A stretch of 64,000 bases of DNA from the NCBI RefSeq assembly GCF_029227915.1, contig NC_079876.1, positions 23,684,001 to 23,748,000 of the forward strand, written 5' to 3'. A program made the translations under genes and the position numbers. This stretch comes from Hydractinia symbiolongicarpus. Taxonomy: Eukaryota; Cnidaria; Hydrozoa; Anthoathecata; Hydractiniidae. The notes below the pieces were generated by a model. That model saw only the letters and a list, made by a program, of their open reading frames with translations, was not told the DNA's origin and did no database searches. Positions 33,909-47,400 of this stretch are shown one piece after another. The first letter of the stretch is position 1; each line of letters begins with the position of its first letter.

Positions 33909-36139
33909 GTTCTTCTCCTTTTTTTTCTTTAGTTCATTTTTCACTTTCTAAAAAAAACAAAAAAAATTAAAGAGGCTTCTCACAAACTTTTTTCTTTTAC
34001 TTTCTGAGTGTCCCATCTTACAGAAAATTGGAGTTGTTTAATATAACATTCCTACCAGAAAATCCGTAAACAAGAAAAACTAAATAAGATTTAATCACAA
34101 GATGGTCGCCACATAAGTCATAAAATAAAGGACATTATTTTGATAAATTGTGCGCGCCAAAAAAAGAAGCTTGCACCACTCCGAAAATTACAATCAAAAT
34201 TGGCCGAAAAAACAAGCAAGTTTCTTACCTGAAGAAAAAACATTGTTTAAACGAATCAACACGCGCTACATACTTTCCAAAAATCTTGATATAAAAATAT
34301 TATCCAACTTTTTTCATTCATTCATTCATTTTTTTTTCTTTTTTCATCTTTGGCCGTTGGGATTTTAAAATAAAACGGACTTCATATCCTGTCTTTAAAG
34401 CCTGGTCTACACGCTCAAAAATTCCAAAAAATGTTTTGCTGGGCCAACCTACCTGTTGTACTCCACATAGGCTCAATCAAAACTCTAAAGTTAGTGTGAT
34501 TTTTTTTATCCGCTTTGTCAGTTGAAATTTACCAAACGGTTGTTTTTCAGACTACATTAATTTATTTACTTTCAAAAGACGTTTAAAAGATGTCTTTTGA
34601 AAGACGCTCTTAAGAAGATGCATTAAAGACATCTTAATAGCGTTTTCTAACAGAAGATTTAAAAAAGACATCTTAAGACGTCTTAAAAACGTCTTGTGCC
34701 GGCTGGGTTCACACTGTGGCTAGACTGTCCAGGCTAACACTTTTCTGATTGGATCCGCAACAAATATCGAAGTGTTTTCATTTCGCTCCTATATTTCTCT
34801 TATTACAAAAAGTTTTTTTTTCTTTAAAGAAGAATTAACTTGTTACCTGAAATGATATTAAAGCTGAATTTCCAGTGAACAGCCAAATGGAAACGGAACA
34901 GAACAAGAAAAATGCTTAAAAAATTTGATGGTTTTTTTTTTATAATTTCTCCGTTGCTGTCCGCAAGAAAAATTGAAATAATTTCAACTTTCAGTCTGAA
35001 TGGAAATGGAAAAGTTTGTTAACCAATCAGATTCCAGACATTACTATTCTCCGTTTCATTTCGTTTTCAGTGAAAATTCTTCTTCTGTTCTGTTTTACTC
35101 CCAGCGGTGTTATCAATACCATTTGGAAGGTTAGAACGTTTGAACGTGATCTCAGCACCAGAATTTCTAGTTAAATCAAAATTTTCTTGTCGACTATAGC
35201 TTCACATGCACGTGTCTGTCAATTAAAATTGGTCGTGTATTCCAGGCTTAAACTCGCCTTAAAAATTACAAAATCGTGCTAGATGTTCGAGAGAGACGAA
35301 GTCCCAAGTGATATTATTTTTCATTTTACAACTCATTAGGAAAAAAAAAACCTCTCTCTACCACATAGCTGATTAGATTCTTTGTGTACTAAATTGATTT
35401 CGCTGATCTAATACCTCGTCCATTCAAAAATAAGTTCTGCGATGAAAGACATATCCATATTGCGGAAATATTGAAATTTGACGGCATTCGCGTGTGTGTA
35501 GTGCAAATAAGCCATTTTTGTAGATAAATTATTATTACCCAAAAATTTCCTCCATTTCTATGTGCCCTAGCAAGGATCAGGAGGGCCTACTTTATTCGTT
35601 ATTGTTTCGGTTTAAAAATTGCTTACTTACCAGCAGCTATGAGAGCCGAGTAAGACAAATAATAATAATAAGTGGCAAGTTATAGTTATAATAGTTATAA
35701 TTATATATAGTTATAAAAAATGGTTGCCCAAAACAAATTTACTTGTGGGTATGTATTTTGCGCAGCAGAACATATGAAAAGCACCTTTCTGTATATCCTT
35801 ATACAAGTCTCGCAGTTAAAAAATAAAACTGCTGACGTCACTGAATAAAACTCGAAGGAAGGATAGAAGATGATATTACATGTCAACACGTTACACTGAG
35901 AGTCTTCTACTAGCACTAAAATCAATTTCAGTTTAAAATATTTGTGTTGTCAGCAATATGGTCCAAAATTAAATCGATCAATCGTCATACTCTAGCTACC
36001 TCAACAGGACCGAACAGTGTGGCCTTTATTATTTTGGTAGTTTGTTCTTGAATCAACAAAATAATTTTAACATTTGGTTTGTTGTTTTGTTCAGATGAAC
36101 TGGATCATGGAATTTATAAAGGCATAGTTAGTAGAAAAA
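33909..36139. other. Intergenic with one AAGACGTCTT-rich patch
   Basis: Upstream region of the Ras-like gene. At 34570-34700 the words AGACGTCTTAA, AAGATGTCTTTT and their complements recur many times in about 120 bp, giving several overlapping short inverted repeats. No gene was recognised. Confidence 0.5.
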
Positions 36140-37085
36140 GACTGGTTAGAAAGGGCGGCGAACTTTAAAGGGATTCCCGCGCGTCGAGATGATATGTTGC
36201 GCACTGAGTTTTTAGTAACCGAGGCAAAAATAACGGTGCACAGATTTAAGGCAGTCGTCCAAAAAATGACCACCAGTACTCATGTTTATATATTTAATGA
36301 TGACTTTGAAGCTGTACTAAGAAGATAAAGAGTTCAAAAAGGCCCTCATTAACAATGCTCAAAATGTTACTTCTCAAACTTTGGTGTAACATAGCTACTG
36401 GGGATCATACATCCTAAGGACAATCATTTCCAATATCAACATTCCATTGAGCCAAAGATTTGTGTTCATATTCGAGCACATAAGTGTTGATATGATAGAT
36501 AATAGTACTCAGTATTCTTTTTGACATTCAGTAAACATGTAAGTCACAATATTTTTTGGCAAATTCAACTATGGTAAAGCTCCCAATAACAATCTCTTTT
36601 TACCAGGTCCCTTCTGTAATGGAACTTGAAGAAAGTGAAAAGGAATTGTATAGTATTTATAGAATGATTCTCTGGACAAAGTTTTACTGTGTAGGAATAC
36701 TTCCAAATATCAATATCTTCACCTTTAAAATGCTTATCACAGGTGTTCACAGTGTCGTTTTCTAATTGTTTTCTGAACAGTTGATTAGCAACTCTCAATT
36801 TCGTAATTATGTTCAACTAGTTCTCTCTCCATTTTCCATAATCCTCGTTGATAGATTTAGGTAATTTAAATGTCGATTCCTGCATTTCTCCTAGAACTAC
36901 CACAGGCAACTATGCCAGGTATTTTTCTCCAGGCATTTTGCAGAAACTTATATAATTTCTCTGCAGATTCTAAGAAACTAGTGTAGGAATTTCTAGGAAT
37001 TCCGTGAACCGATATTGTCACTTTACTACTTCAAAACCGCAACAAAAGGATACACGCTTTGAAACGCCGCCCTTCCTAACCAGTC
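36140..37085. repeat. Inverted-repeat-bounded element, 21-bp ends
   Basis: The sequence GACTGGTTAGAAAGGGCGGC at 36140 is matched in reverse complement at 37065-37085 with one mismatch over 21 bases, with a further A/T run outside. The 946-bp segment has no recognisable protein. It may be a non-autonomous DNA transposon; no target-site duplication is clear. Confidence 0.6.
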
Positions 37086-37483
37086 ATTTTTAATAACCAT
37101 GAAAAAGGATTTCTACATACAGAAAGACAATGCGTAATTTAAAATCTACGGTGGTAAACCTTTTTCTCTAAAATACGTATTGCGGGCAGAGGTTGCGTCA
37201 TGCAGCCTTCAAGGGAATATTTACGTATTTAGACATAGCGATGGGGTAACGACTTAGCGAGTTGGGCGTAAGTAGTCAATCTATATGTAACGTCCCCGTC
37301 TAATGAACGCGTCCAAAAGGTTGTCGATTTGTAAGCGTCACAATCTTTTACCTAGAATTTAAATATCTGAAGTATTTTAAAGGTTCTGTTAATTAACACG
37401 GTCGACATAATACTGAAGTGATTGATTATCCATCTTACACTTGAGTAAGTATCTAGTTCGAATAAAAGCCTCCCTCAGATTAT

Positions 37484-37676
37484 GGCCTAACTTACTAGTC
37501 TGTTTATACAAACCGGATTCCTGAGTCAATGGTTTAACTTACTAGTCTATCCACATAAATCTGATTCTGAGTCAATTGATTAACTTACTCCATTTAACCT
37601 GTTTGTTGTAGCCTAACTTACTTGCCTGCTCCACATGCGTTAGTAGCCCTGCAATTGCAGGGCTACTAACGCATGT
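37484..37676. repeat. Short tandem repeat followed by a perfect 44-bp palindrome
   Basis: From 37484 about three and a half units of roughly 46-47 bp share CTAACTTACTAGTCT and TGAGTCAAT words. At 37633-37676 the half-site ACATGCGTTAGTAGCCCTGC is followed by AA and then the exact reverse complement, with no spacer: a perfect 22 + 22 bp palindrome. Confidence 0.9.
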
Positions 37677-40600
37677 ATTAAGGTCGAATACTTTTTATCA
37701 TTGAATACAATTTCTCGCCACACCTTTTTTAACGTCAGCTGAATTAGGTAATGTCGGAAAACAAATTTAATTCTCTTTCACACATTTTGTTATCATAAAC
37801 CAGAGTGGTCAGGAGTTATGGCTAATAAAATGCGTGTTGGTATTTTGGCCTTGTTCACATGCGTACGTCATTTCGGAGTCAAAGAAGTTTAAGAGTTAAG
37901 ACGCTAAATAGAGTAGCGAAACCCAACAATTATAAACGGGCTTCGTCACTACAATATTCATATTATGGATGCTTAATGAGATCGTGGTGGATGAGATCAT
38001 AATATAATTTTAGTATTATTTGTATTATTGCTTGAAACAAGTGATTTTAGGCATGAAATTATTACCTAAGTCCACAAATTGAGATGCTTTCTTCCAAATT
38101 CAGTGGCTTACACCAAATTTGATTGATTTATGACAATTGTAATTGATTTTATTTTGAGAGCACAAAGATTTACACGAAATTTTGGCTGAGACTCAATCCT
38201 TGTTTTTTTTGCCTTCTTTTTCTTATTAAAAAATGAATGCTGCATGACTTTTTTAAAAAAGCTGCTTACAAAACAAAAACAAACAACAACAGCAACAAAT
38301 ATGTACAGAGGAAAAAGGAAATCTTTTTTTTTGAAAAACACCCTATGGTAGTGTATCAGCAGTTTCCAGGTAAAGAATAGTGACGTCATACTGGTACGTC
38401 ACAGTATTACGAGCAAATTATATATTTAGCCACACTTGATTAAAAATCAAATTAGGATTCAGACCACTTCCCAAACAAAAGTCCAAAGTAAAAACTAAAA
38501 AAGTTGGTGTGACGATATGCAAATAAAACACAACGTACAAATAAACTCAATTTTTTGAAGTATTACCATCTTTTTCGTTGGCCCACCAAAATACCGAGAT
38601 GTTGGCGCGAATTTAGAACATATATTTCCAGTTATTATTGAAGAGGTGTAACCGGTATCAACAATATCATCACACTGTTTGTTTTTACTACTGGCATAAG
38701 TCTTTGAAAGTTTTTGATTTAACTGAATTTCACACAGCATCGCAGTCTTAAAGACGTACAAACTATCCATGCAAAGCAATAAGGTTATATCCTACCGTTT
38801 TTAAAGCAACTTTTCCGATTCAAATCACAACATTCAGCAACGCTTTCGAAACTCTACGCTTAACACGTTAGCAGTTTGTTGTTATGATCATTATGTACTT
38901 CAAAAAAAAAAGAAGCTCATAAAACTCTAAGCATAATTTGTTCGTATTGTGTGCCACGCTGGGAGACTAATTACTTTAAACAAAGTTTCTCTGCAAGAAA
39001 AAAAAAGTGAAAACCAGACGATGTTTCCTATTGAAATAACTACTGACGCAAACTATAGTGGTTACAGACGCAAGTAGAGCTCAAAAGGTGTTCTTCTGAC
39101 CATACAACGCAAAATATTTACAGAAATTTTTATTAATTTTTTTAAAGCATGGAACATATTCTGAATTTGCTGATGTGAGTTGCAAAGGTTGGATACCTCT
39201 TATAGCGAGTGCGAAACATCATGCCTATCGAAATATTCAGTATGACGCACTCAAACTACGCGGTGTCTACATACACTGCAACAGTTTCTACCATTTATTT
39301 CAGCATGAATAAAACGTCATGTTAAAATTGTTTTACAGTTTATGACCAACAGATATTTTTTTGCACATATTGGAGGGATTGCGTTGCGAGATTTGATTTG
39401 CGTGGTGGGATAAACTGTGTTTTGAAAAAAAATTATTATCTACCAAAAAAAGCAGTGAGGGAGAAAGGGGGGAAGCCTTCTCCCTGGCACTGTGATCCAT
39501 GTATTGCAAAGGTAAAGAACGTGTGACACTATTTACAAGGGACTGTTGTAAAATGTAGAAATATATCTATTATTTCTGTGGCGGCATATGGAAAAAGTAT
39601 TAAAAGTATACTAGCTTCTGATTGAATCATTGACATGGCAACCAAGCGCATCTAATTCTTTTCAATAACTATTTATATTGGTTTTTTGAAAATCAACTTT
39701 ATAAATTAACTCGACTACTAATTACATCAATTGAGTTTTTATTGTTTTCAGACTTTGGCCAACAGAGTTGTTTTTTCTAAGTTCAAGCACTTTATTATGT
39801 CATTATGTCATTGTTTTTACTTGTGAATTTCAAAAAGATTACGTATGCTTAATCACAACCTTGTGCCCAGGACTGCCGTACTTACTGGCAGATCGTATAT
39901 GCAATTGTTGGGAACTAAAGGGTGAGTCGCAGATCAAAATGTGTGCGCTAAACGTGAATCTGACTTTAAGATTGTACCAGTACCGTTTAACGTAACTTTT
40001 TCAATTTGTGAGTACTTCTTCACTTGGTACACGTGTATCGCTCGGTGTGGTTTCCACCACCCAAAAACGAAATCGTAAATTCTAATTTTAAAAGAATGAC
40101 CAAAGCATTAAGGCGAATGTCTGAAAACGAAGTTCTGGAGTAACCAGTAAAAACATTTTTATGTTAAAAACAAAGCAATTACCATGTCTTATTTAATTTT
40201 AAAAATATTGGATTAAAAAAGAGTTAAACAATAATGGCGGTTTGTAGCCTTGGTGATAAGTGTTTTTAGAAAAGAGCTACAACTGTGTGTGAATTAGACT
40301 CTGGTCATTTTATAATTGTTATTTTTGTTGTTGTTTAAATCGATACAATTTGCAAAAAATTAAACTAGACACTCACGGGAGAACAAAAAACAGTCGAGTT
40401 CATTATTAGTTATAACAAAAAAAAGAATGGGTTATTAAGCATCTCTTGTGCTTTAAGAAATTATTAAATATAAAAAGAATTTAATAATAGATGTGTCGAT
40501 TGAAAATAAAGTAAACATGACGTTGTTATATCTTTTGGAATTGTGTAGTGTCTTGAGCTGAAATTACTCTGATTCCAAATGAATCAAAACAATTGAAGGA

Positions 40601-41407
40601 TGTTACTCATATAACCACTTTGCTTAATCTAACAAAACTTTGATTCTTGTTCTCATAAACCTATTATTTAGGACCGAAGGGCGTCAATTGGATTATAGCT
40701 GCCTTTTCTATGTTTATGACGCAGGGGAGATGTGACAATGCATACAGTGATCCTGCAATATCCTAATGAATCTCAACTCATACTACGAATCGCATTTTTT
40801 AGCTAGGTCCGTTGGTTCTTCTAAAAATTTTCTTACTTTAAGCTGAAGAAACAAACTTTTATCAACAGAAACGCTGTGTTTTAGTTCTAAGCCGATGCTA
40901 TTCTCTTTTTAATTCTTTCTGACTCGTGACTTCAGGTACTTTTTATCTCTGTAATTATTCATACAGCCATACTTCCACAACATAACTAACACATCTTCCA
41001 TTCAGTTTCAGAAGGATTTTTCAAAAGTGTTTTGTTTATACAAAAGCTATACGTCACTTAAATGTCCGTTATCGTCACTTAAATTGATGTATTATATTTT
41101 CTTAATTATCTGGTCCACAAAATACACGTTTACAATTGAATAAAGGCACACATTTTGTAATGACCTTAAGATTGAAAGTTTACCTTAAGATGAAAAGTCG
41201 ATCATTTGCTAAAACAACACGAGATCTGTATACATTAAAAATTTTTTTAATGGATGTAGCTAAATATTCACAGAAAACAACGGTTGAGATATGGAATAAT
41301 AATTTTCGTTCAAGAAAAACTTGAACATGGAGAGTCTGTAGAAAAAACACACACTTCTACGAACAGTTTAGAAAAATAAATTTCAGTGTCACAAGATACA
41401 CATTTCC
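37677..41407. other. Intergenic, no gene recognised
   Basis: About 3.7 kb of AT-rich DNA between the palindrome and the RAD17 stop codon. The short frames present lack conserved motifs and splice logic. It presumably includes the RAD17 3' untranslated region next to 41408. Confidence 0.45.
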
Positions 41408-44400
41408 CTAATCTTCAAAATCTTCAATTAAATTTTCGTCGCTTTCTTCCCCCAATAAAATATCTTCGTTTTCGTGAGTCGGTTTTATTTCTTCGGTTCC
41501 GTATGTTTCGCTATCTGGTAAACTGTCATCGACGGCGCCATCTTCAATTTTTTTTAAAGCCGGTCTAAGTAAGAAAACAAGAAGAAACAACTTTAAAGTC
41601 ATCAATTGATTATTAGGAATACTCTCCCCTTTTACAAACCACTGCTCACCTGAACAAGTTGCGACTGATCGGAAATTTCGATATATCTTGAACAAAACAT
41701 CTGTGTCCTTAAAAAACATACACCAGGTTCATGTAAACAGAGCACCAAACGTATTATATACACTCACTTTATTTTGGAAAAGACATGCTCCAAATTGGTC
41801 AATACCTGACGTTTTTAGTATTGTTTTGGTTTTACCCAAATATGGGAGCACTTCGGTGTATAAATCAACAGCTGTATGACGGCTATCTAAAGAAAAAAAA
41901 CCCACATGTACCGCTTTACAGCATTTAACCTGTTCGTAAAATAGAAGCAAAAGTGCTTAACAATTTTTCAGTAACAGTGATTCATCTCAGTTGGTCTTTT
42001 AAAAGACATTTGCTGTCCTTTGCTGTAATTTACAGAAATATTATAATGAATTCCTTGATGAAAATTTTCATAAAGCAAACTGGTTGTTTACAAATAGCGA
42101 TATGAAGACCAATAAAAATGACACGACATGTTTCAATTGGATTTTCTATCATTTCAAGAGTGTTTAATTTCGCTGCAATGCCATATCAAGCCGATGGAAT
42201 CTTGTTTTTATAAATACTGTGTTCAGAAATTACCAACAATAATTGAATTCATATTCGTCAAAACTGTAAATTGTAAACTAACTTTGTCATTTGTAAAAAC
42301 CAGTAACTTACCATGAAATAAATCATTTGTAGTTCTTTTTCTGATGTTTCTCTATAAAAATAAACAACAGGGACAAAAAACAACCGCCTCAATAAAATAA
42401 ACAATACATGACTACAGCCACCACTACCGCCACCACCACCACCATCAAAAGGCTGGTCACTGATAATTGTAATGCCCACATAGTAGGGGCTTAATACTAA
42501 AATTTAAAAAAAATCTCAAAGAATCATTTTTTTTCTTTCCATTCTTGTTTGGAATAACTCATTATTTCGCGGTCACTATTAGATAGCAAAAGTTAAGTTA
42601 AACAACCTGCGAAAATTAACTTCCGCGAGAATACAATTTTTTTCTACTCACGAAAATTAGTATAACAGGAATAAGACAATAACAGAAGAAAAGAATCAGG
42701 ACTCAAATAGAAGAACATGACAAAGACACGACTCTTTTTTTAAAAGCAACTCTATTCTTTATAATAAGTTTTAACCTTAAAGTTACAGAGAAGTTGAGAA
42801 GCGTAACATTGAAATTTTACAAGATATTTGCTTCACACATGTAATGATTGTTAAAAACATTTTTGAGGCCTCTTATTACATTCTCTAGATTTAAAAACCT
42901 ATATTGATTAGCCAAGCAATTTCAACCTAAACTTCAGCCTCAAACCTTAGCAATTTATAAACAAAAACCCATGCAAGTAAGAAAACAAAAACAAAACCAA
43001 AAATTAACATACGCAAATAAACAAACTTACAGTTTTAAAAGAATCAAACCATTGAGGTTTATGTAAAGGTCTCCATCCTCCTGAAACAGCGCCAGTGGAG
43101 GAGGGTGATGAGGTGTTCGCAAACATAATTCCTCTCATAGAAACAGATGCAGAATAGTCGGCCATAATGTTGCGATTCTGAAAATAGGAATGTATAAAGG
43201 AAGATTAATGGAAAGAAATAACTTCATCCCGCTTTAACCTTTGAACTTTCATCGGCATGTAAATTCTCAGGCTTACAAAACAGCATCTCCTTTAAGATTA
43301 AGTCGACAAGGTGGGACTACTACGGAAGTAAATTTAGGTAAGCTTCAGATTAAACGTTTTTCTTGGATGGATTTGTTTGAAAGTTCTGTATGTTAAAATG
43401 AAAATCAAATTATTGTCCAATCAAAATTGTTGTGTTACACACAAGCGTAAAACGGTGAATATCATTTTGTCGAAGTTTTATGGTATGACACACACTAGTC
43501 AATTGATTTTACGAATGTTAACAACAAAACAAAGTTCAAACATAATAAAACGATATTATCAACAAAACTATTCAATGTGTGAGGGCGGTGACCAATAAAA
43601 ACCTATTCTCACGAAAATATAAAATGGCGGTTAAAATATTTCTTACCGCCCACACGCCACTCATGACGTCTGCATCTGTGATGGATATACTTGCATCGGA
43701 CTAATAAAATATAAATTGAATTTAAAACTTGAAAAGAAACATACGAATGTTAACACAGGATTATGTTTCCCCACAAAACATTTTCGTCTGTAAAGCTTAA
43801 CTTCAAAAATTCCGTGATCTTGTACAACTGTTGTTTAACAATTCTCTCATTGGAAACTAAGCTTAAGGGGAAACATGAGATTTGAAGTTATGTAGCGCAA
43901 TGCGTATCTTGTCATTGTCCAGTAGGTTGTCATAAATGCAGCTAAAAATTCGAGAAACTATAGGCTGTAGCGAAATATCTTTTTCTGGTGCTGAATTGGA
44001 ATAATTTCCTAAATCCTCTTTGTTCAGAACCCTTTTTTCTAGCAAACCAAGTTTAATTCCGAGCTTTAAAAGCTTAGTAGCCAACACCGTTTTGTACTAC
44101 AACGATCTGGTCAGTATTCCCCAATATGCAGTACAATACTGCGTTGAAAACAATACAAACATCGAAAACAATACAAAATAATTACCAGAGCATCAATGTC
44201 GGCAAAGAATTCTGGGTAATTTTGATGTAAATATAAGAGGAATGTATCTGATGCAATTTGTGTGTGTTCAAAAACATCCTAAATAAGACGAGATATGCTG
44301 TAAACAATAAAAGTTGTGCAATCATTAAGCAGCTGTTAGAAGCAACAAAGCAAATTTAAATTGCACCGTTGCTCATAGATTTTTTTCATGCGCAAGATGG

Positions 44401-47400
44401 GATGAGATAAACCTCGTTTGAAATGCAACAAAATCAAATCAGTTTGATTTTGTTGCAGTGTTGCAGCAACGTTTTTTTATGCTGCAAAGCGAAAATTTCG
44501 AAATTTGCATCATGTAGACATCTACTGCAAGGTTTTTTATGTAGAATGCAAGTTTTGAACCAATGAAAATGCGTTTTAAAACTTATGAATTGTATATATT
44601 TAAAAGATTCGAAACGTTAACAACTTTACATTCAAGATGGCAGACAATTTTGACCAAAAAGTTGTCCGAAGAAGAGAAAAAAACTTTGATCAGATTTTAT
44701 AGAGATAACGCATTAGTATGGAATACAGAAAATCCAATGTATAAAACAAAATCCAAAGATCCCCAGTGAAGATGAAGTGCTACTGCCATCTTCGCACCAA
44801 ACATATTTTTATGCATGCGCCTGAAAAGCAAGCGCCTGAAAAAATTGCATCGTGAACCCAAACCTTAAGTTACATCATTTTTTATCTATGAAGATAAAAT
44901 ACACACTAATTTATCCATTTCCTAGATACATCAAGGTCTTCAATGCCAGCATAACAAAAGTTGCTTACTTCTGGATCAACTTGTAATTGGTCACGAGTCA
45001 AATGCTGCATATATTCTGGCAGCTGCTTTAAACGGTCAGCCTTTTTTAATACTGTTCCTAAAGAAATTCTTAAATTTAAATCAAAATATAGTGCAACAAA
45101 AACATATTCTTTGCAAATCGTGTTTCAAATCTGTTCAAATTGGATGGTTTATCAAGTTAGCTTGGCCAGATGGAATGAGATTAACATCGTGTGAAATGCA
45201 ATTGTCCATCCAACTAAAAACTTATTGATGGCGCAAAATCTACCTTGTTTACAAATCATGATTGCAGAAAGTTCATCCAATTTAGCAGGACAGGTCTGAT
45301 CATATGGAATTTTTTTTTTATCTCATCTAGACGAGGTCCTACATAATTTAAAGTGGCAGTAACCCTTTGTCGCTGCCCATACAACAAATATTTACTCCTT
45401 GTTTCATATACACAAATGTTCTTCACTTTTTTTCTTTTTGAAAGGTTCTTGGGAATTCCTGCTACATTAAACTGTGTTAAAATAAAAAATACCCAGCGCA
45501 ATTATAGTTCAGCACACCCTATCATAGCTGTATGATTTACCAGACATGTCTCGACATTTCAAAGAAAAACGAATGTCCTATCGAAAGGTTGGAGTTCGCG
45601 CACAGCTGTACTATGAAAGTTGTCATAAATTTCTACACTATGCGCCATCTTTGTTACCGTTTTTCTTACTTTTTGAATATAAAATTTTTCCCAACGCTCG
45701 AAAAAGAAATATGGAATGGTCTCTTCCACCGATACAGGAAAACACTTCTTCACTTTGTTTCGATGAGGATGTGTTTTTGCTCCTCGTGGTTCGTTTACCT
45801 GATAAAAACAAGATTTTATCATAAAAATTGTGAAATATACAGCATAAGAGAAGGCAATGCAGTAAAACCCCTAAACTTTTAGCAATTCATGGGAAAATAG
45901 AAAAATAATTTTATTTATCTCCAATCTGTAAAACTCAAGAAATATGCAACTTGATAGTAGAGTTCTTCTCTACTTCTTATGTTATTCAGTTTTATTACAT
46001 CTTCTTATATGACCAAAATGTAAATGTGTTTCCCTGTCAAGTAGAAAAATATATTTGAAGGTTAAAGTATGACTACATAATTTATGCAGCATAATTAAGC
46101 CCGCAAAAAGAAACAGCTAGTCTCGCCCCAAATGAACTGTTTCACGTGGAAAGATTGTATGAAGAACAACAAAGGCTTTTTACTACAGTCTCACGCACAT
46201 TTTTTAGCTACTAAATATGTATATACAAAATTGTATTGACAAAAGGACTAAAATGATCAATTATTGTCAAAGTATAAAACATATCTTACCTTTTGTTTTG
46301 GCTTTAGTCTTCCCATTCTTTTTACTTACTGTCGCATCATTTAATCTGCCTGTCAACAAGAACAAAAAACGATCATAACATCATGCATAATATCAAGTAG
46401 AAAAGAGAGTGAAATACCCTATGAAAATGCTTGTTGCATCAATTTAAATGTTAGTAGGCTTATAACATGTCCAAAAAAGTTGTCTTATCTTTTGTTATAG
46501 CTATTAGTAACGACGGTTGCAGCCTGCAGCACTGCAATGTAACAAAACAAGTATGCAAAGTGGATTGAACCTGACAATGGAAATACAAAACTCATTTGTC
46601 TAGATAGTCAAACAACAAAAATGGGGATGAAAACAACAAGCTTACAATCAGTGCAAAAAAACTGTAATGAATTGATGCACGATCGTATGTCTCCGTTACT
46701 GCTTGCAGCTATCATCTCATAAATGTCCTTTGATGGAATCGTTATCTCATGCTAGAAATGAAAATTCCAAGATTATTTTAAATCCATTACTCGTCGTGAG
46801 ATATAGTTGAATTTCTTGAATCGTCAACCGTAATCTTAGTTCCGATTATACCTACAATCGGTCACATGTGGTCGTAAACAAAATAAAAGTATTGTCGGTG
46901 ACATACCGATTTCGACTCTTCGGAAACTATTTTATCCATTGCTTTCTTTAAAGCTGTGGCAGCTACCCCATTGAAACTAAAGATACACAGAGTATATCAA
47001 CATCAATACAAAACATAGCCACAGATATTAGCAATTGAATTTAATAAAATCCCTGTAGCTCTGAATATTTGCTGTAACAAGATGTGAAATTGTGCATTCC
47101 ATGATATAACATGTTTTATTTGGCTATTTTAATTTTACAACCATCATTGGGTTATTTTTCTAATTTTTGTTCTACATGAAATAGATTATTTTATGGCGTT
47201 TACTTGTTTCTTATTATGAAGAGTTGTGGAAAGTTGTAATTCTTGTATTGAAACAAAACTGGGATTTTTGTATATTTTAACAAAGCTTGTTGAATAAATT
47301 TAGGACTCCTAAAAAAATACAATTTTTTGTTGCTATTAAACTTCTAGCATAGATTTTTAATAAAAAAAACCCCATCGCTTCTGATCTAATTATACTTGTC

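Noticed and set aside
42258-42479. Frame with a Gly-rich run
   Set aside because: It is a CCACCACCG-type low-complexity stretch in a RAD17 intron; the real exon 42351-42312 uses another frame.
45532-45882. 116- and 92-codon plus-strand frames
   Set aside because: They are antisense to RAD17 exon 12 (FLFRALGKILY), which explains the open sequence.
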